From contig JAREIK010016280.1 in assembly GCA_029783825.1 (NCBI GenBank), positions 1 through 64,000 of the forward strand: DNA of 64,000 bases. The letters run 5' to 3'. The stretch's first letter is position 1. Each line of letters starts with the position of its first letter. Source of the stretch: Sapria himalayana (Eukaryota > Streptophyta > Magnoliopsida > Malpighiales > Rafflesiaceae). This document shows, piece after piece, positions 1 to 10,610 of this stretch. Both the position numbers and the translations under genes were made by a program. The notes beneath the pieces were generated by a model, which was not told where the DNA came from, made no database searches, and was given only the letters and a program-made list of their open reading frames with translations.

Positions 1-573
1 TTTTGTTTCTATTTATTATAATTTTTAAATATTTATTTAATATTTATATTTAATTTTTAGAAAAATTAATTACAAAATAAATTTCGAGTGAGACAAATAT
101 TATTTAAATTATTTATTTTTAATCATAAGAAAATATAAGCTGATAAAAATATGGAAAAATTTAAAAATTAAAATATTTTTATTTATTAATATATTTTTAT
201 TTGATTTTGAATCATTTTGTTTTATGTAAATATATTTTAATTAATATATATATTATTAATAGTTTATTAATTTAATTTTTGTTCATTATTATAATATCTA
301 TCATTAAAATTATCTATATTGAATTTATATGATATATAATTAATAAGACTATTATAATTATACATGGTATTCACATTTCAAAAGATTTTAAAAATTATTT
401 TATTTTTAAAGGTTATAAGCTTTGAAAATCTAAAAAAAATCAAAAGAAAATTTATTTTTATTATATAAATAAAACCTATATACCACTAGATGCCTAAAAA
501 TATAAATTGCTGAACTCCTAAACGACAAAACACCTAAATAATCGATCCATTAAACCAGTATACTATATATAAT
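1..573 (-). repeat. Satellite array, outermost left segment
   Basis: AT-rich satellite in the leftward orientation. It includes a class g octamer segment at about 470-565 and part of the neighbouring class h monomer. It pairs with 34,696-35,270 in the right arm; both share the CTCGAAATTTATTTTG word, seen here reversed at 75-90. There is no gene. Confidence 0.85.
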
Positions 574-1070
574 TGTTGGGCAATTGTGCTTCCATGGTAG
601 TGAGATTGAGATACTGAAACACAGAAACAACAGAAAACAAGCAATATATATATCCCAATATAGCAACCATCCATGATAGAATCAAAAAACAAGAAATAAA
701 CACTGAAAATAACATGGTTCACTTGTCGCTCAGTACGACTAGCTAAATCCACCAGAAAATTCTTATGCGTTACAAATTAAAGCTAGAGAAATGTCTTACA
801 TTATGTAGCACACAGAATAGTCGTGAGAAATCGCACAGAGAGAAGATAGAGATGATGAACAGTTCCACGAGTCCAAAAACAGCCACCCGAAAATGAAATT
901 ACAAAACATTTTTTATTAAAATTTTTTCCGGTTCATTTAACAGGCGGGTCGGATCATGAGACGGGTCAAGCTCTGCTCCAATTTTGGGTCGCTGTTCAGT
1001 TAGCGAGACCTCCGTTATTGTGCTACTGCTACATCCCTGGCCTCTTAATATTTCCTTTCTTGCACTTACA
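574..1070. repeat. LTR-like 500-bp block, copy 1
   Basis: A less AT-rich island in the satellite. It begins TGTTGGGCAATTGTGC and ends CTTGCACTTACA, so it has the TG...CA ends (TGT...ACA) of an LTR and a plausible solo-LTR length of 497 bp. Copies at 1,864-2,363 and, inverted, 34,195-34,695 share its whole length. No target-site duplication is visible: the 5 bp on each side differ (ATAAT and TAAAA), and about 65 bp of non-satellite sequence beyond the CA end are shared too. No internal retroelement genes are present. It could be a solo LTR that was later copied with the satellite, or simply a diverged satellite variant. The short open frame inside it is not convincing as a gene. Confidence 0.4.
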
Positions 1071-1863
1071 TAAAAATATTAAAAAAAATAATATTTGGTT
1101 ATACAAACATATTATCAAAAAATAAATTACATATACAGCAATAATAAATCTTAAATCTCATTTTAATTTGTATTCATTATAATTTTAAATATTCATTTTA
1201 AATATTTATTAGTTTATTTTTTATATAAGTATTAATTACAAAATAAATAATTAGTCAGATAAATATAATATTAATAAATTACTTTAATAAAAAAAAATAT
1301 AATCTTATAAAAAGATGTAAAAATTTAAAAACAAAAACTTTATATTTTGTAATAAATTTTAGTTTGATTTTGAATCATTTTAGGGTTTGTAATTATACTT
1401 TAATTTATATCTATCATATTAATAATAGTTTATTAATTTATTTTTTGAAAATTGATATCATATCTATCAATAAAATTATTTATAATTAGTTTATATTATA
1501 TATATTTATAATGATTAATATTACTAAATATTTTATTCACATTTTAAAAAAATTTTAAAATTATTATATTTTCAAATGTTATAACCTTTGAAAATGTGAA
1601 AAAATAACAAAAATACTTTTTTTGTTATTTCATTGTTTAAATAAATCCTATAAACCACTAAATGCCTAAATACTTATATTAATAAATTCTAAATCTCGAA
1701 AACCCTTTTTAGATAATCATTTTAAACCGGTATAACCTAAATAATAAATAATAAATCTCAATATATTTTTTAATTATAATTTAAAATATTCATTTTAATT
1801 ATTAATTCGTTTATTTTTATATAATTATTAATTACAGAATAAATTGAGTTAGACAAATATAAA
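1071..1863 (-). repeat. Satellite between LTR-like copies 1 and 2
   Basis: About 65 bp of sequence belonging to the LTR-like insertion (it reappears at 34,130-34,194 inverted) is followed by satellite monomer in the leftward orientation. The join at 1,863/1,864 runs from satellite (...GACAAATATAAA) straight into the second LTR-like copy. That makes it the junction of a 1,290-bp tandem duplication. There is no gene. Confidence 0.75.
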
Positions 1864-2363
1864 TGCTGTGCAATTGTGCTTCCATGGTAGTGAGATTTTA
1901 ATAGAGAAACATAGAAACAACAGAAAAAAAGCAATATATATATCCCAATTCATCAACCATCCATGATAGAATCAAAAAACGAGAAATAAACACCGAAAAT
2001 AACATGGTTCTCTAGTCGCTCAGTACGACTACCTAAATCCACCAGAAAATGCTTATGCGTTACAGATTAAATCAACAGAAATGTCTTACATACGTAGCAC
2101 ACAGAATAGTCACGATATATCGCACAGAGAGAATAGCGAGAGATGATGAACAGTTCCATGAGTCCAAAAATAGCCACCCGAAAATAAAATTACAAAACAT
2201 TTTATATTAAAAATTATCTCGGTTCATTTAACCGGAGCGGGTCGGATCATGAGATGAGTCAGGCTCTACTCCAATTTTGGCTTGTTGTCCGGTCAACGAG
2301 ACCTCCATTATTGTGATACTACTGCATCCCCAGCCTCTTAATATTTTCTTTCCTGCACTTACA
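1864..2363. repeat. LTR-like 500-bp block, copy 2
   Basis: Close copy of 574-1,070, starting TGCTGTGCAATTGTGC (two changes from copy 1) and ending CTGCACTTACA. It arose by tandem duplication of 574-1,863, not by a separate insertion, because the flanking satellite is duplicated with it at the same offset of 1,290 bp. Confidence 0.45.
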
Positions 2364-5262
2364 TGAAAATATTAAAAAATAAAAAAATATTTGGTTATAC
2401 AAACAGATTATCAAAAAATAAATTACATATACAGTAATAATAAATCTTAAATTTCATTTTAATTTGTATTCATTATAAATTTAAATATTCATTTTAAATA
2501 TTTATTATTTTTTTATAAATATTAATTAAAAAATAAATAATTAGTCAGAAGAATATAATATTAGTAATTTACTTTTAATAATAAAAATATAATCTTATAA
2601 AAAGAAGTACAAATTTAAAAGCAAAAAAATTTTTTTAGTAATAAATTTTACATTGATTTTGAATCATTTTAGGTTTTGTAATTATATTTTAATTTATATC
2701 TATCATATTAATAATAGTTTAGTAATTTATTTTTTGAAAATTGATATCATATCTATCAAAAAAATTATTTATAATTAGTTTATATTATATATATTTATAA
2801 TGATTAATATTACTAAATATTTTATTCACATTTTAAAACAATTTTAAAATTATTATTTTTTCAAATGTTATAACCTTTAAAAATGTGAAAAAATAACAAA
2901 AATATTTTTTTTGTTATTTCATTATTTAAATAAATCCTATAAACCACTAAATGCCTAAATACTTAAATTAATAACTCCTCAATCTCGAAAACCCTAAATA
3001 GATAATCATTTTAAATTGGTATACCCTAAATAATAAATAATAAATCTCAATATTATTTTTTTCATTATAATTTAAAATATTCATTTAATTATTTATTCGT
3101 TTATTTTTATATAAATATTAAATACAAAATTAATTATGAGTGCGACAAATATAATTTAAAAAATATATATGCTTATAAAAGAAGTAAAAATTTAAAAATT
3201 AAAAATTGTTACCGAAAATATATTTTACCATAATTTTGAATCAATTTGGGTTTTGTAATTATTTTTTAATTAATATCTATCTTAATATCAATAGTTTATA
3301 AATTTAATTTTTATAATTATTATAATATATATCAATAAAATTGTTTATTGAATTTATAAGATATATTATTATTAATATTAATAAAACTAAGTATTGTATT
3401 CACATTTCAAAAAATTTTAAATATTATTTTATTTTCAAAGGTTATAACCTATGAGAATAAGAAAAAATTATAGCAAATTTTTTTGATATTTTATTTTTTT
3501 AAATAAAAGGTATAAATCACTAAAAGCTAATAACATAAATTGCTAAAATCTTAAATGAAAAAACTTCTAAATACTTAAACCATTTAACTAGTGTACAGTA
3601 ATAATAAATCATAAATCTCATTTTAAATTTTATTCTGTATAATTTCAATTTTTTATTTTAATTATTTATCAGTTTTTTCTTGTAAAAATATTAATTACAA
3701 ATAAATTATTAGTGAGACAGATCTAATTTAAATTAAAATAGTATCCCTAATAATAAATAATAAATCTTTTTTTTTTCATTATAATTTTAAATATTCATTT
3801 TAATTATTTATTTGTTTATTTATATATAAATATTAATTACAAAATAAATTGAGTTATACAAATATAATTTATATAAATTTTTTTCATCAAAAAATTATAG
3901 ATAAACTTACTTAATGAAAAAAAATTTTCAAAACAAAAATTATTATAAAGTAATATATTTTGCTTTGCTTCTGAATCATTTTAGGTTTTGTAATTATATT
4001 TTAATTGATTTCAATCTTATTAATAATAGATTATTAATTTATTTTTTGATCATAATTGGAATATTTATCAATTAAATTGTTTATATTGAATTTACATGAT
4101 ATATAATTATAAAGATTATTATAACTAAATATTATATTTACATTTGAAAATAATTTATAAATTATTATATTTTTAAAGGTTATCATCTTTGAAAATTAGA
4201 TGATCGCAAAAATAAATTTGTTGTTATTTTATTGTTTATATAAAACCTATAAACTACTAAATGCCTAAACGCTTAAATCATTAAACTCCTAAACCCTAAA
4301 GCTCTTAAATACATAAACAATTAAACCATCTTTAAAGGTTTAAGTATTTATAAATAATATATAAATATCTATCAATAAATAATAGTTTATTAATTTATTT
4401 TTTGATCATTATTATATTTATATTTATATTTAGGTTATAAATATCTATCAATAAAATTGTTTATTTTTAATTTACATGATAAATAATTATTAACTTTATT
4501 ATAACTAAATATTGTATTCACATTTGAAAATAATTTAAAAATTATTATATTTATAAAGGTTATAACCTTCAAAATTAATAAAAAATTTGAAAAATAATTT
4601 TTTTGTTATTTCATTATTTGAATAAAAGATATAAACTACTAAATTCCTAAACACTTAAGTCACTAAACTCCTAAACTCTTAAATACTTAAACCATTAAAC
4701 TGTTATACCCTAAATAATTAATCATAAATCTCATTTTTATTTGTATTCATTATAATTTTAATATTCATTTTAATTATTTATTAGTTTCTTTTTATAGAAT
4801 ATTAATTGAAAAATAAAATTATGAATGAGACAAATATAATTTAAATAATTTATTTTCATCAAAAAAATTTATAAGCTTATAAAAAGAATAAAAAATTTAA
4901 TAATAAAAAATTATTATTTAGTAATATATTTTACTTTGATTTTGAATCGTTTTATGTTTTGCAAATATATTTTAATTAATATCTATCTTATTAATAATAG
5001 TTTATTAATCTATTTTATGAATAGTATTATAATACTGATCAATAAAATTATTTTATTGAATTTACAAGATATTTAATTTGTATGATTATTATAATTAAAT
5101 TTGTATTAACATTTAAAAAAAATTAAAAATTATAATATTTTCAATGGTTATAACCTTGAAAATGAGAAAAAATCATAAAAAACTTTTTTTGTTATTTAAT
5201 TATTTAAATAAAAACTATAAACCACAAAATACCTAAATACTTAAATTACTAAACTTATGAAC
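2364..5262 (-). repeat. Satellite array, left arm, between LTR-like copy 2 and block A
   Basis: Leftward monomers with octamer segments near 2,945, 3,510, 4,260 and 4,650. A short class k monomer of about 370 bp at about 4,260-4,630 is the mirror of the one at about 31,980. The 740-bp type with two GAGACA...ATAAATCTC segments is seen near 3,600-3,790. No coding potential is visible beyond short chance frames. Confidence 0.82.
4260..4630 (-). repeat. Short (class k) satellite monomer
   Basis: A monomer of about 370 bp that lacks part of the AT-rich body and carries an AACCATCTTTAAAGGTTT word. Similar short monomers are at about 7,310-7,680, 27,060-27,300 and 31,870-32,050. All four lie next to the composite blocks, two in each arm at mirrored places. 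Confidence 0.6.
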
Positions 5263-5910
5263 CCTGATACTACTGCACCACACACAAATAGTGATGGACC
5301 ACAGTAAACACGTGCACATATTCTTATCCATTTTGGTGTAGCATTTAGAGGGGCCAGCAAGTCCTCCAAGCAGCAATAAGTATGAGCCACCATCTTGAAA
5401 AGGGCCCCACTAACCCTATCAGGCAGCATAGAGGGCCACCCAACTGTCGACAACAGGAGTAGTGGGTAATCCATGATTAATTGGATAGGCGGCAAAATCT
5501 GAAGCATCACCAAGCAGGGCCAGTAAGCAATGGACTCCAGACCACCCACACGGGAGCGAAAGATTCAAACTTTTAGTTTATGTTTGTAGTCTTATTTGTA
5601 TTTTGGACTTTGTATGCACCATGTACTTGAAGAGATGGATCATGACTTACTCACACACACAATCTTATCTGTTCTCTATGTAGCATGCAATAGGGGCAAC
5701 TGCACCCATGAGTATCTTTAAGTAGGGCCCACTAATCCATTTTGTAAATACACATTAGGCGATGCTACATTCCCGGGAGCAGAAGACCCATCTTTATAGA
5801 ATTTTGTAATTTTACTTTTATTCTAGTTTGGTTGTACGCGTAGATAATTAGACTATGAGATGGACCTCATCACACATGCACACCGATGCATGCATATTTT
5901 TTGATATTTT
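5263..5910. repeat. Composite block A (outer part only)
   Basis: A GC-richer island starting CCCTGATACTACTGCACC and ending after CACCGATGCATGCATATTTTTTG. It matches the outer part of B (8,326-9,065) and, inverted, of C (about 25,550-26,285). Relative to B it lacks about 90 bp near 5,406 and everything inward of about 9,065, including the exon-like segments, telomere-like tract and 103-bp repeats. It sits at the mirror position of block D. The minus-strand frame at 5,241-5,549 is open, but I do not call it a gene. Confidence 0.8.
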
Positions 5911-8325
5911 GATATAATATCAATCAAAAAAATTGTTTATATTTAGTTTATAATATATATTGTTATAATAATTATTCTTACTAAATATTGAATTCACATT
6001 TTTATAAAATTTTAAAATTATTATATTTTCAAAGGTTATAACCTTTGAAAATTTGAAAAATATCAAAATTAATTTATTTATTATTTCATTGTTTAAATAT
6101 AACTTATAAACCACTAAATGCCTAAATACTTGAATGAATAACTTCTAAATCTCGAAAAACCTAAATATTTAATTTTGTTAATCAGATATATCCTAAATAA
6201 TAAACAATAAATCTCATTTTTATAATTTTCATTATAATCTTAAATATTCATTTTAATTTTTGATTTTTTTTTTTTTTATATAATTATTAATTACAAAATA
6301 AATTATGAGTTAGAAAATTATAATTTATAATTATTATTTTTGATCAAAAAAGATATAGATAAACTTATTAAAAGAGAAAATTTAAAAACAAAAAAATTAT
6401 TATAATATATAATTTGCTTTGCTTCTGAATCATTTTTTTTTTGTAATTATATTTTAATTGATATCTATCTTATTAATAATAGATTATTAATTTAATTTTT
6501 GATCATTATTAGAATATACATCAATAAAATTGTTTATATTGAATTTATATGATACTTAAATATAATGATCATTATAACAAAATATTGAATTTACTTTTGA
6601 AAAAAATTTTAAAATTATTATATTTTGAAAGGTTATAACCTTTGAAAATGTGAAAAAAAAATATTTTTTTTGATATTTCATTGTTTAAATAAAACTTATA
6701 AGCCACTAAATGCCTAAAGACTTAATTCATTAAATCCTAAATCTCTAAAACCTCAAATTATAAATAATAATCCTTTTAAACCGGTAACCCTAAATAATAA
6801 ATAATAAATCTAATATTATTTTTCATTATAATTTTAATTATTCATTTTAATTATTTGTTTGTTTATTTATATATAAATATTAATTACACAATAAATTGAG
6901 TTAGACAAATATAATTTATATAAATTATTTTTCATCAAAAAATTATTGATAAACTTTTTAAAAGAAAAAAACATTTCAAAACAAAAAATTATTATATAGT
7001 AATATATTTTGCTTTTCTTCTGAATCATTTTAGATTTTGTAATTATATTTTAATTGATATCTATCTTATTAATAATAGATTATTAATTTATTTTTTGATC
7101 ATTATTAGAATATTTATCAATAAAATTGTTTATATTGAATTTATATGATATATAAATATAAAGATTATTATAACTAAATATCATATCTACATTTGAAAAT
7201 AATTTAAAAATTATTATATTTTTAAAGGTTATCATCTTTGAAAATGAGATAAAATCACAAAAATAAATTTTTTATTATTTTATTATTTATATAAAACCTA
7301 TAAACTACTAAATGCCTCAATGCTTAAAATATTAAACTCCTAAACCCCAAAACCCCAAAACCCTTAAATACTTAAACATTTAAACTATCTTTAAAGGTTT
7401 ATGTATTTATAAATAATATATAAATATCTATCAATAAATAATAGTTTATTACTTTATTTTTTGATCATTATTATATTTATAATTATATTTAGTTCATTAA
7501 TATCTATCAATAAAATTGTTTATTTTTAATTTAGACGATATATAATTATTAAGTTTATTATAACTAAATAATGTATTCACATTTGAAAAAAATTTAAAAA
7601 TTATTATATTTATAAAGTTTATAACCTTCAAAATTGATAAAAAATTTGAAAAATAATTTTTTTTGTTATTTTATTTTTTAAATAAAACACATAAACTACT
7701 AAATGCCTAAACACTTAAATCGCTAAACTCATAATCTCTTAAATACTTAAACCATTAAATAGGTATACCCTAAATAATTAATCATAAATCTCATTTTTAT
7801 TTGTATTCATTATAATTTCAATATTCATTTTAATTATTTATTAGTTTATTTTTATAGAATTATTAATTGCAAAATAAAATTATGAATGAGACAAATATAA
7901 TATAAATAATTTATCTTCATCAAAAAAATTTATAAGCTTATAAAAAGAATCAAAAATTTAAAATTAAAAAATTATTATTTTATAATAAATTTTACTTTGA
8001 TTTTGAATCGTTTTAGGATTTGCATATATATTTTAATTTATATGTATCTTATTAATAATAATTTATTAATATATTTTATGATCATTATTATAATATCGAT
8101 CAATAAAATTATTTATTTTGAATTTACATGATATTTAATTTTTTTGATTATTATAATTAAATATTGTATTAATATTTGAAAAAATATTAAAAATTATAAT
8201 ATTTTCAATGGTTATAACCTTGAAAATGAGAAAAAATCATAAAAATAATTTTTATGTTATTTAATTATTTAAATAAAACCTATAAACCACAAAATACCTA
8301 AATACTTAAATTACTAAACTCCTAA
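5911..8325 (-). repeat. Satellite array, left arm, between blocks A and B
   Basis: About five leftward monomers with octamer segments near 6,110, 6,710, 7,310, 7,710 and 8,290. From block B outward these are classes i, j and the short k. These three have mirrored partners at 26,286-27,300; the next two monomers differ in type from the a and b monomers found there. A good palindrome copy lies at about 6,028-6,053. No gene is seen. Confidence 0.82.
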
Positions 8326-9064
8326 CCCTGATACTACTGCACCACACACACATAGCGACGAACCACAGTACACATGTGCACATATTCTTATCCATAATGG
8401 TGTAGCATTTAGAGGGGCCAGCAAGTCCAGGAAGCAGCCAGAAGTATGGGCCACCAGCTTGTAGAGGGCTCCACTAGCAAGCCGGGATGATAACATTCAC
8501 ACAACTAACGAGACTAAGCAAAGTGTTTGGGAGTAAACCCAAGAGGAGCTAGGAGTGGGTCCCACTAGCCGTATCAGACAGCATAGAGGGCCACCCAATC
8601 GTCACCCAATAAGAGTAGTGGGTAATCCATGATTAATTGGAGGGTCGGCAAAATCCGAAGCATCAACAAGCAGGGCTAGTAAGGAATGGAGTCCAGACCA
8701 GCCACACGGGAGCGAAAGATTCAAACTTTTAGTTTATATTTGTAGTCTTATATTTTTTTGGACTTTGTATGCACCATGTACTTGTAGAGATGGATCATGA
8801 CATACTTACACACACAATCTTGTTTGTTCTCTATGTAGCATGCAATGAGGGCAACTGGACCCATGAGTATCTTTAAATGGGGCCTACTAATGCATTTTGT
8901 AAATACACATAAGGTGTTGCTACACTCCGAGAGCAAAAAACCCATCTTTATAGCATTTTGTAATTTTACTTGTATTCTAGATTGGTTCTACGCGATGATA
9001 ATTAGACTATGAGATTGACCTCATCACACATGCACACCGATGCATGCATGTTTTTAGATATTTT

Positions 9065-9182
9065 GTCGGTGCAATATACAACCACTTCTTGGAGCTCGTG
9101 GAGGAAGCATTCTAACCCAAGAGATACTCTTTTGAGAATCATTGGAGCAAAAGAATGTGGAATTCAGATGAGAATGAATTGA
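9065..9182 (+). pseudogene. Exon-like open segment in block B, upstream
   Basis: An open stretch of about 38 codons, ending in TGA at 9,180-9,182, is also open in the inverted copy in block C (minus strand, 25,432-25,542). Both read ...QYT.TSWSS.RKHSNPRD, then LLRIIGAKECGIQ, before the ends diverge. In C the segment follows TTTTGTAG, which would suit a splice acceptor. I do not recognise the protein. The segment is short, and a frame shared by two related copies could be chance preservation. It may be the remains of an internal exon of a captured gene. Confidence 0.25.
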
Positions 9183-9336
9183 CAAAGTGTCGTAGATATG
9201 GACTTGTGGATTTATGGGTATTCAGTTTTACATGTATTCCATTGCATAGCAATGACATAGGCAAATGCTTGATGCTGCATGTCACACACATGCACAATCT
9301 TATATTTGCATAGTTTTAATATGGTCCTTCATTCAG

Positions 9337-9429
9337 GTTGCTCCAAAAGGCTTGGACAAATCCAAATGGAAAGGACGCAGTGCGCATAATGACTCAATGC
9401 CAACTCTTAAGTTTGGGAATGCAAGGTGA
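9337..9429 (+). pseudogene. Exon-like terminal segment in block B
   Basis: The segment follows a pyrimidine-rich CCTTCATTCAG that would serve as a splice acceptor. It reads 30 codons and then TGA at 9,427-9,429. The inverted copy in block C (25,181-25,273) has the same length, no indel and the same stop, with 22 of 30 residues identical. Shared residues include PKG, DKS, WKGRSAH and TLK, ending in NAR. Downstream lie about 150 bp of UTR-like sequence, AATAAA at 9,577 and an A-run, as expected for the 3' end of a gene or a retroposed transcript. The product is not recognised. No complete gene is present and it is very unlikely to be expressed as a protein. Confidence 0.35.
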
Positions 9430-9576
9430 TTTTAGTTGTATTCGTACAATTGGAATTATTAGGCATTATGTTTTTTTGTATTTTATGAATAGAATCATTA
9501 AGGTGCATAGGATTAGGTGGGCTGGCCTAAATTAGTCAGCTTTTTAGTCTTTTGTAAGTTGTGTGCCTAAATGATA

Positions 9577-9609
9577 AATAAAGTGTGTATTTTCCAAAAA
9601 AAACCAAAA
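9577..9609 (+). other. Polyadenylation-like signal followed by A-run
   Basis: AATAAA at 9,577-9,582 is followed 14 bp later by an A-rich run broken by two CC pairs (9,596-9,611). Block D keeps the signal (TTTATT at 30,466-30,471, minus sense); in C it is mutated. This is the layout of a polyadenylated transcript end, and it sits directly against telomere-like repeats. Confidence 0.45.
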
Positions 9610-9610
9610 A

Positions 9611-9690
9611 AACCATAAACCCTAAACTTTAAATCCCAAACGTTAAACCATAAACTATAACCCTAATCCTTAAACCCTAACCTAAATCTC
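9611..9690 (-). repeat. Degenerate telomere-like heptamer tract, block B
   Basis: About eleven diverged copies of CCCTAAA in register (CCATAAA, CCCTAAA, CTTTAAA, TCCCAAA, CGTTAAA, CCATAAA, then CCCTAA- and CCTAAA-type words). The period is close to 7 bp, like the Arabidopsis-type telomere repeat. It begins right at the A-run. Equivalent tracts are in C (24,915-24,993) and D (30,356-30,433). Confidence 0.7.
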
Positions 9691-9785
9691 ATGTTTTGCA
9701 CTTTTATAATCAAATAATTTAGTGTTAAATTTAAATTAAAATTCATAAATTTTAGGAATTTCATAGATTTATGTTTTTGTATATG

Positions 9786-10160
9786 TAACACAAAGTCATA
9801 ACTCAAGGGGTGAGTTATGGATTCAGTCTCTTTCTTGCTTTAGATTATTGTAGCATTAGCAATGGTCATGATTGTATATTTTGTTTCTAGAACACAAAAT
9901 CATATCGATGAGAATATGCCATAACTTGTGTCTCTCTGTTGAACATATTGTTATGGCACTAAGAATGATCATGAATACATATTTAATCACTATAATACTG
10001 GGTCACAGTATTGGATATGACCATAGCTTGTGCATTTTATCATTATATTGCTAAGTCATTGCACTAGGAATGATTGTAACTTTTGACATTCCTCAAGAGC
10101 AAAAGTCATGACCCTAGAAATAGTTAAATCTCGAGTACTACTCTTTATAACTTTCTATAG
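9786..10160 (+). repeat. 103-bp degenerate tandem repeats in block B
   Basis: Three or four diverged copies are spaced 103-104 bp. The words GCATTAGCAATGGTCATGA (from about 9,852), GCACTAAGAATGATCATGA (about 9,955) and GCACTAGGAATGATTGTAA (about 10,059) line up, as do ...AACACAAAGTCATAACTC, ...AACACAAAATCATATCG and ...CTGGGTCACAGTATTGG. The 60-codon frame across this region is a by-product of the repeat and not a gene. Confidence 0.65.
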
Positions 10161-10610
10161 CTAAAATTCTTGGGATTGAAAATATCACCATGACTTTTTC
10201 CTTTGATTTGTGACCTCAAGTGTCAATATGCAACACTAATATTTTGAGCAATAATTAAAACATTTTATACATTTAAATATGATTCATTTACACCTTTTTG
10301 GGTATTGTGAGCTTGTATACATAACTCATTTAATATAAAAAGAAAGAAATTATACTTTTCATATCCATGAGGATATTAAAAAAAGGCTTAGACATGCCAA
10401 TAAAATAAATTTTTTTATTCTTGATTGAAAGAGAGCCCATACTTCTTGCCCTGCTCAAACCACCCTGGGGCTAGTTTTTTCTAATAGGCTACAAGGTGGT
10501 TATTTTTTTAGAGGTGAACTATGTTTTAAAAAAAATTGCTTTGAGTGTGTTCATGAGAGATATTTTAGAAGAAATTACAATAATCAATATAAATAGCATC
10601 CTCAACAATT

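Larger units (their letters stand above)
574..3150. repeat. 1.29-kb tandem duplication specific to the left arm
   Basis: Unit 1 is 574-1,863 and unit 2 is 1,864 to about 3,150, each being LTR-like block plus one satellite monomer. Matching words lie 1,290 bp apart throughout, for example the AATAATAAATAATAAATCTC segments at about 1,740 and 3,030. The mirror position in the right arm (34,130-34,700) has a single copy. The duplication therefore followed the inverted duplication, or the right arm lost a copy. Confidence 0.72.
8326..10610. repeat. Composite block B
   Basis: A 2.3-kb non-satellite island. In plus-strand order it holds: a GC-richer stretch (8,326-9,060); exon-like open segments (9,065-9,182 and 9,337-9,429); an AATAAA at 9,577 and an A-run from 9,596; degenerate CCCTAAA heptamers (9,611-9,690); 103-bp repeats (about 9,786-10,160); and a tail ending ...GCATCCTCAACAATT. 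C, inverted, is the same block plus about 190 bp at its inner end, which B has lost. I found no terminal inverted repeats or target duplication, so the mode of arrival is unknown. It now behaves as part of the array, being copied and inverted with it. Confidence 0.85.

Noticed and set aside
8326..10610. Composite block as a Helitron or TIR transposon
   Set aside because: I found no inverted termini, no TC...CTRR ends with a hairpin, no target duplication and no transposase; about 80 bp of satellite seems replaced, not simply interrupted.
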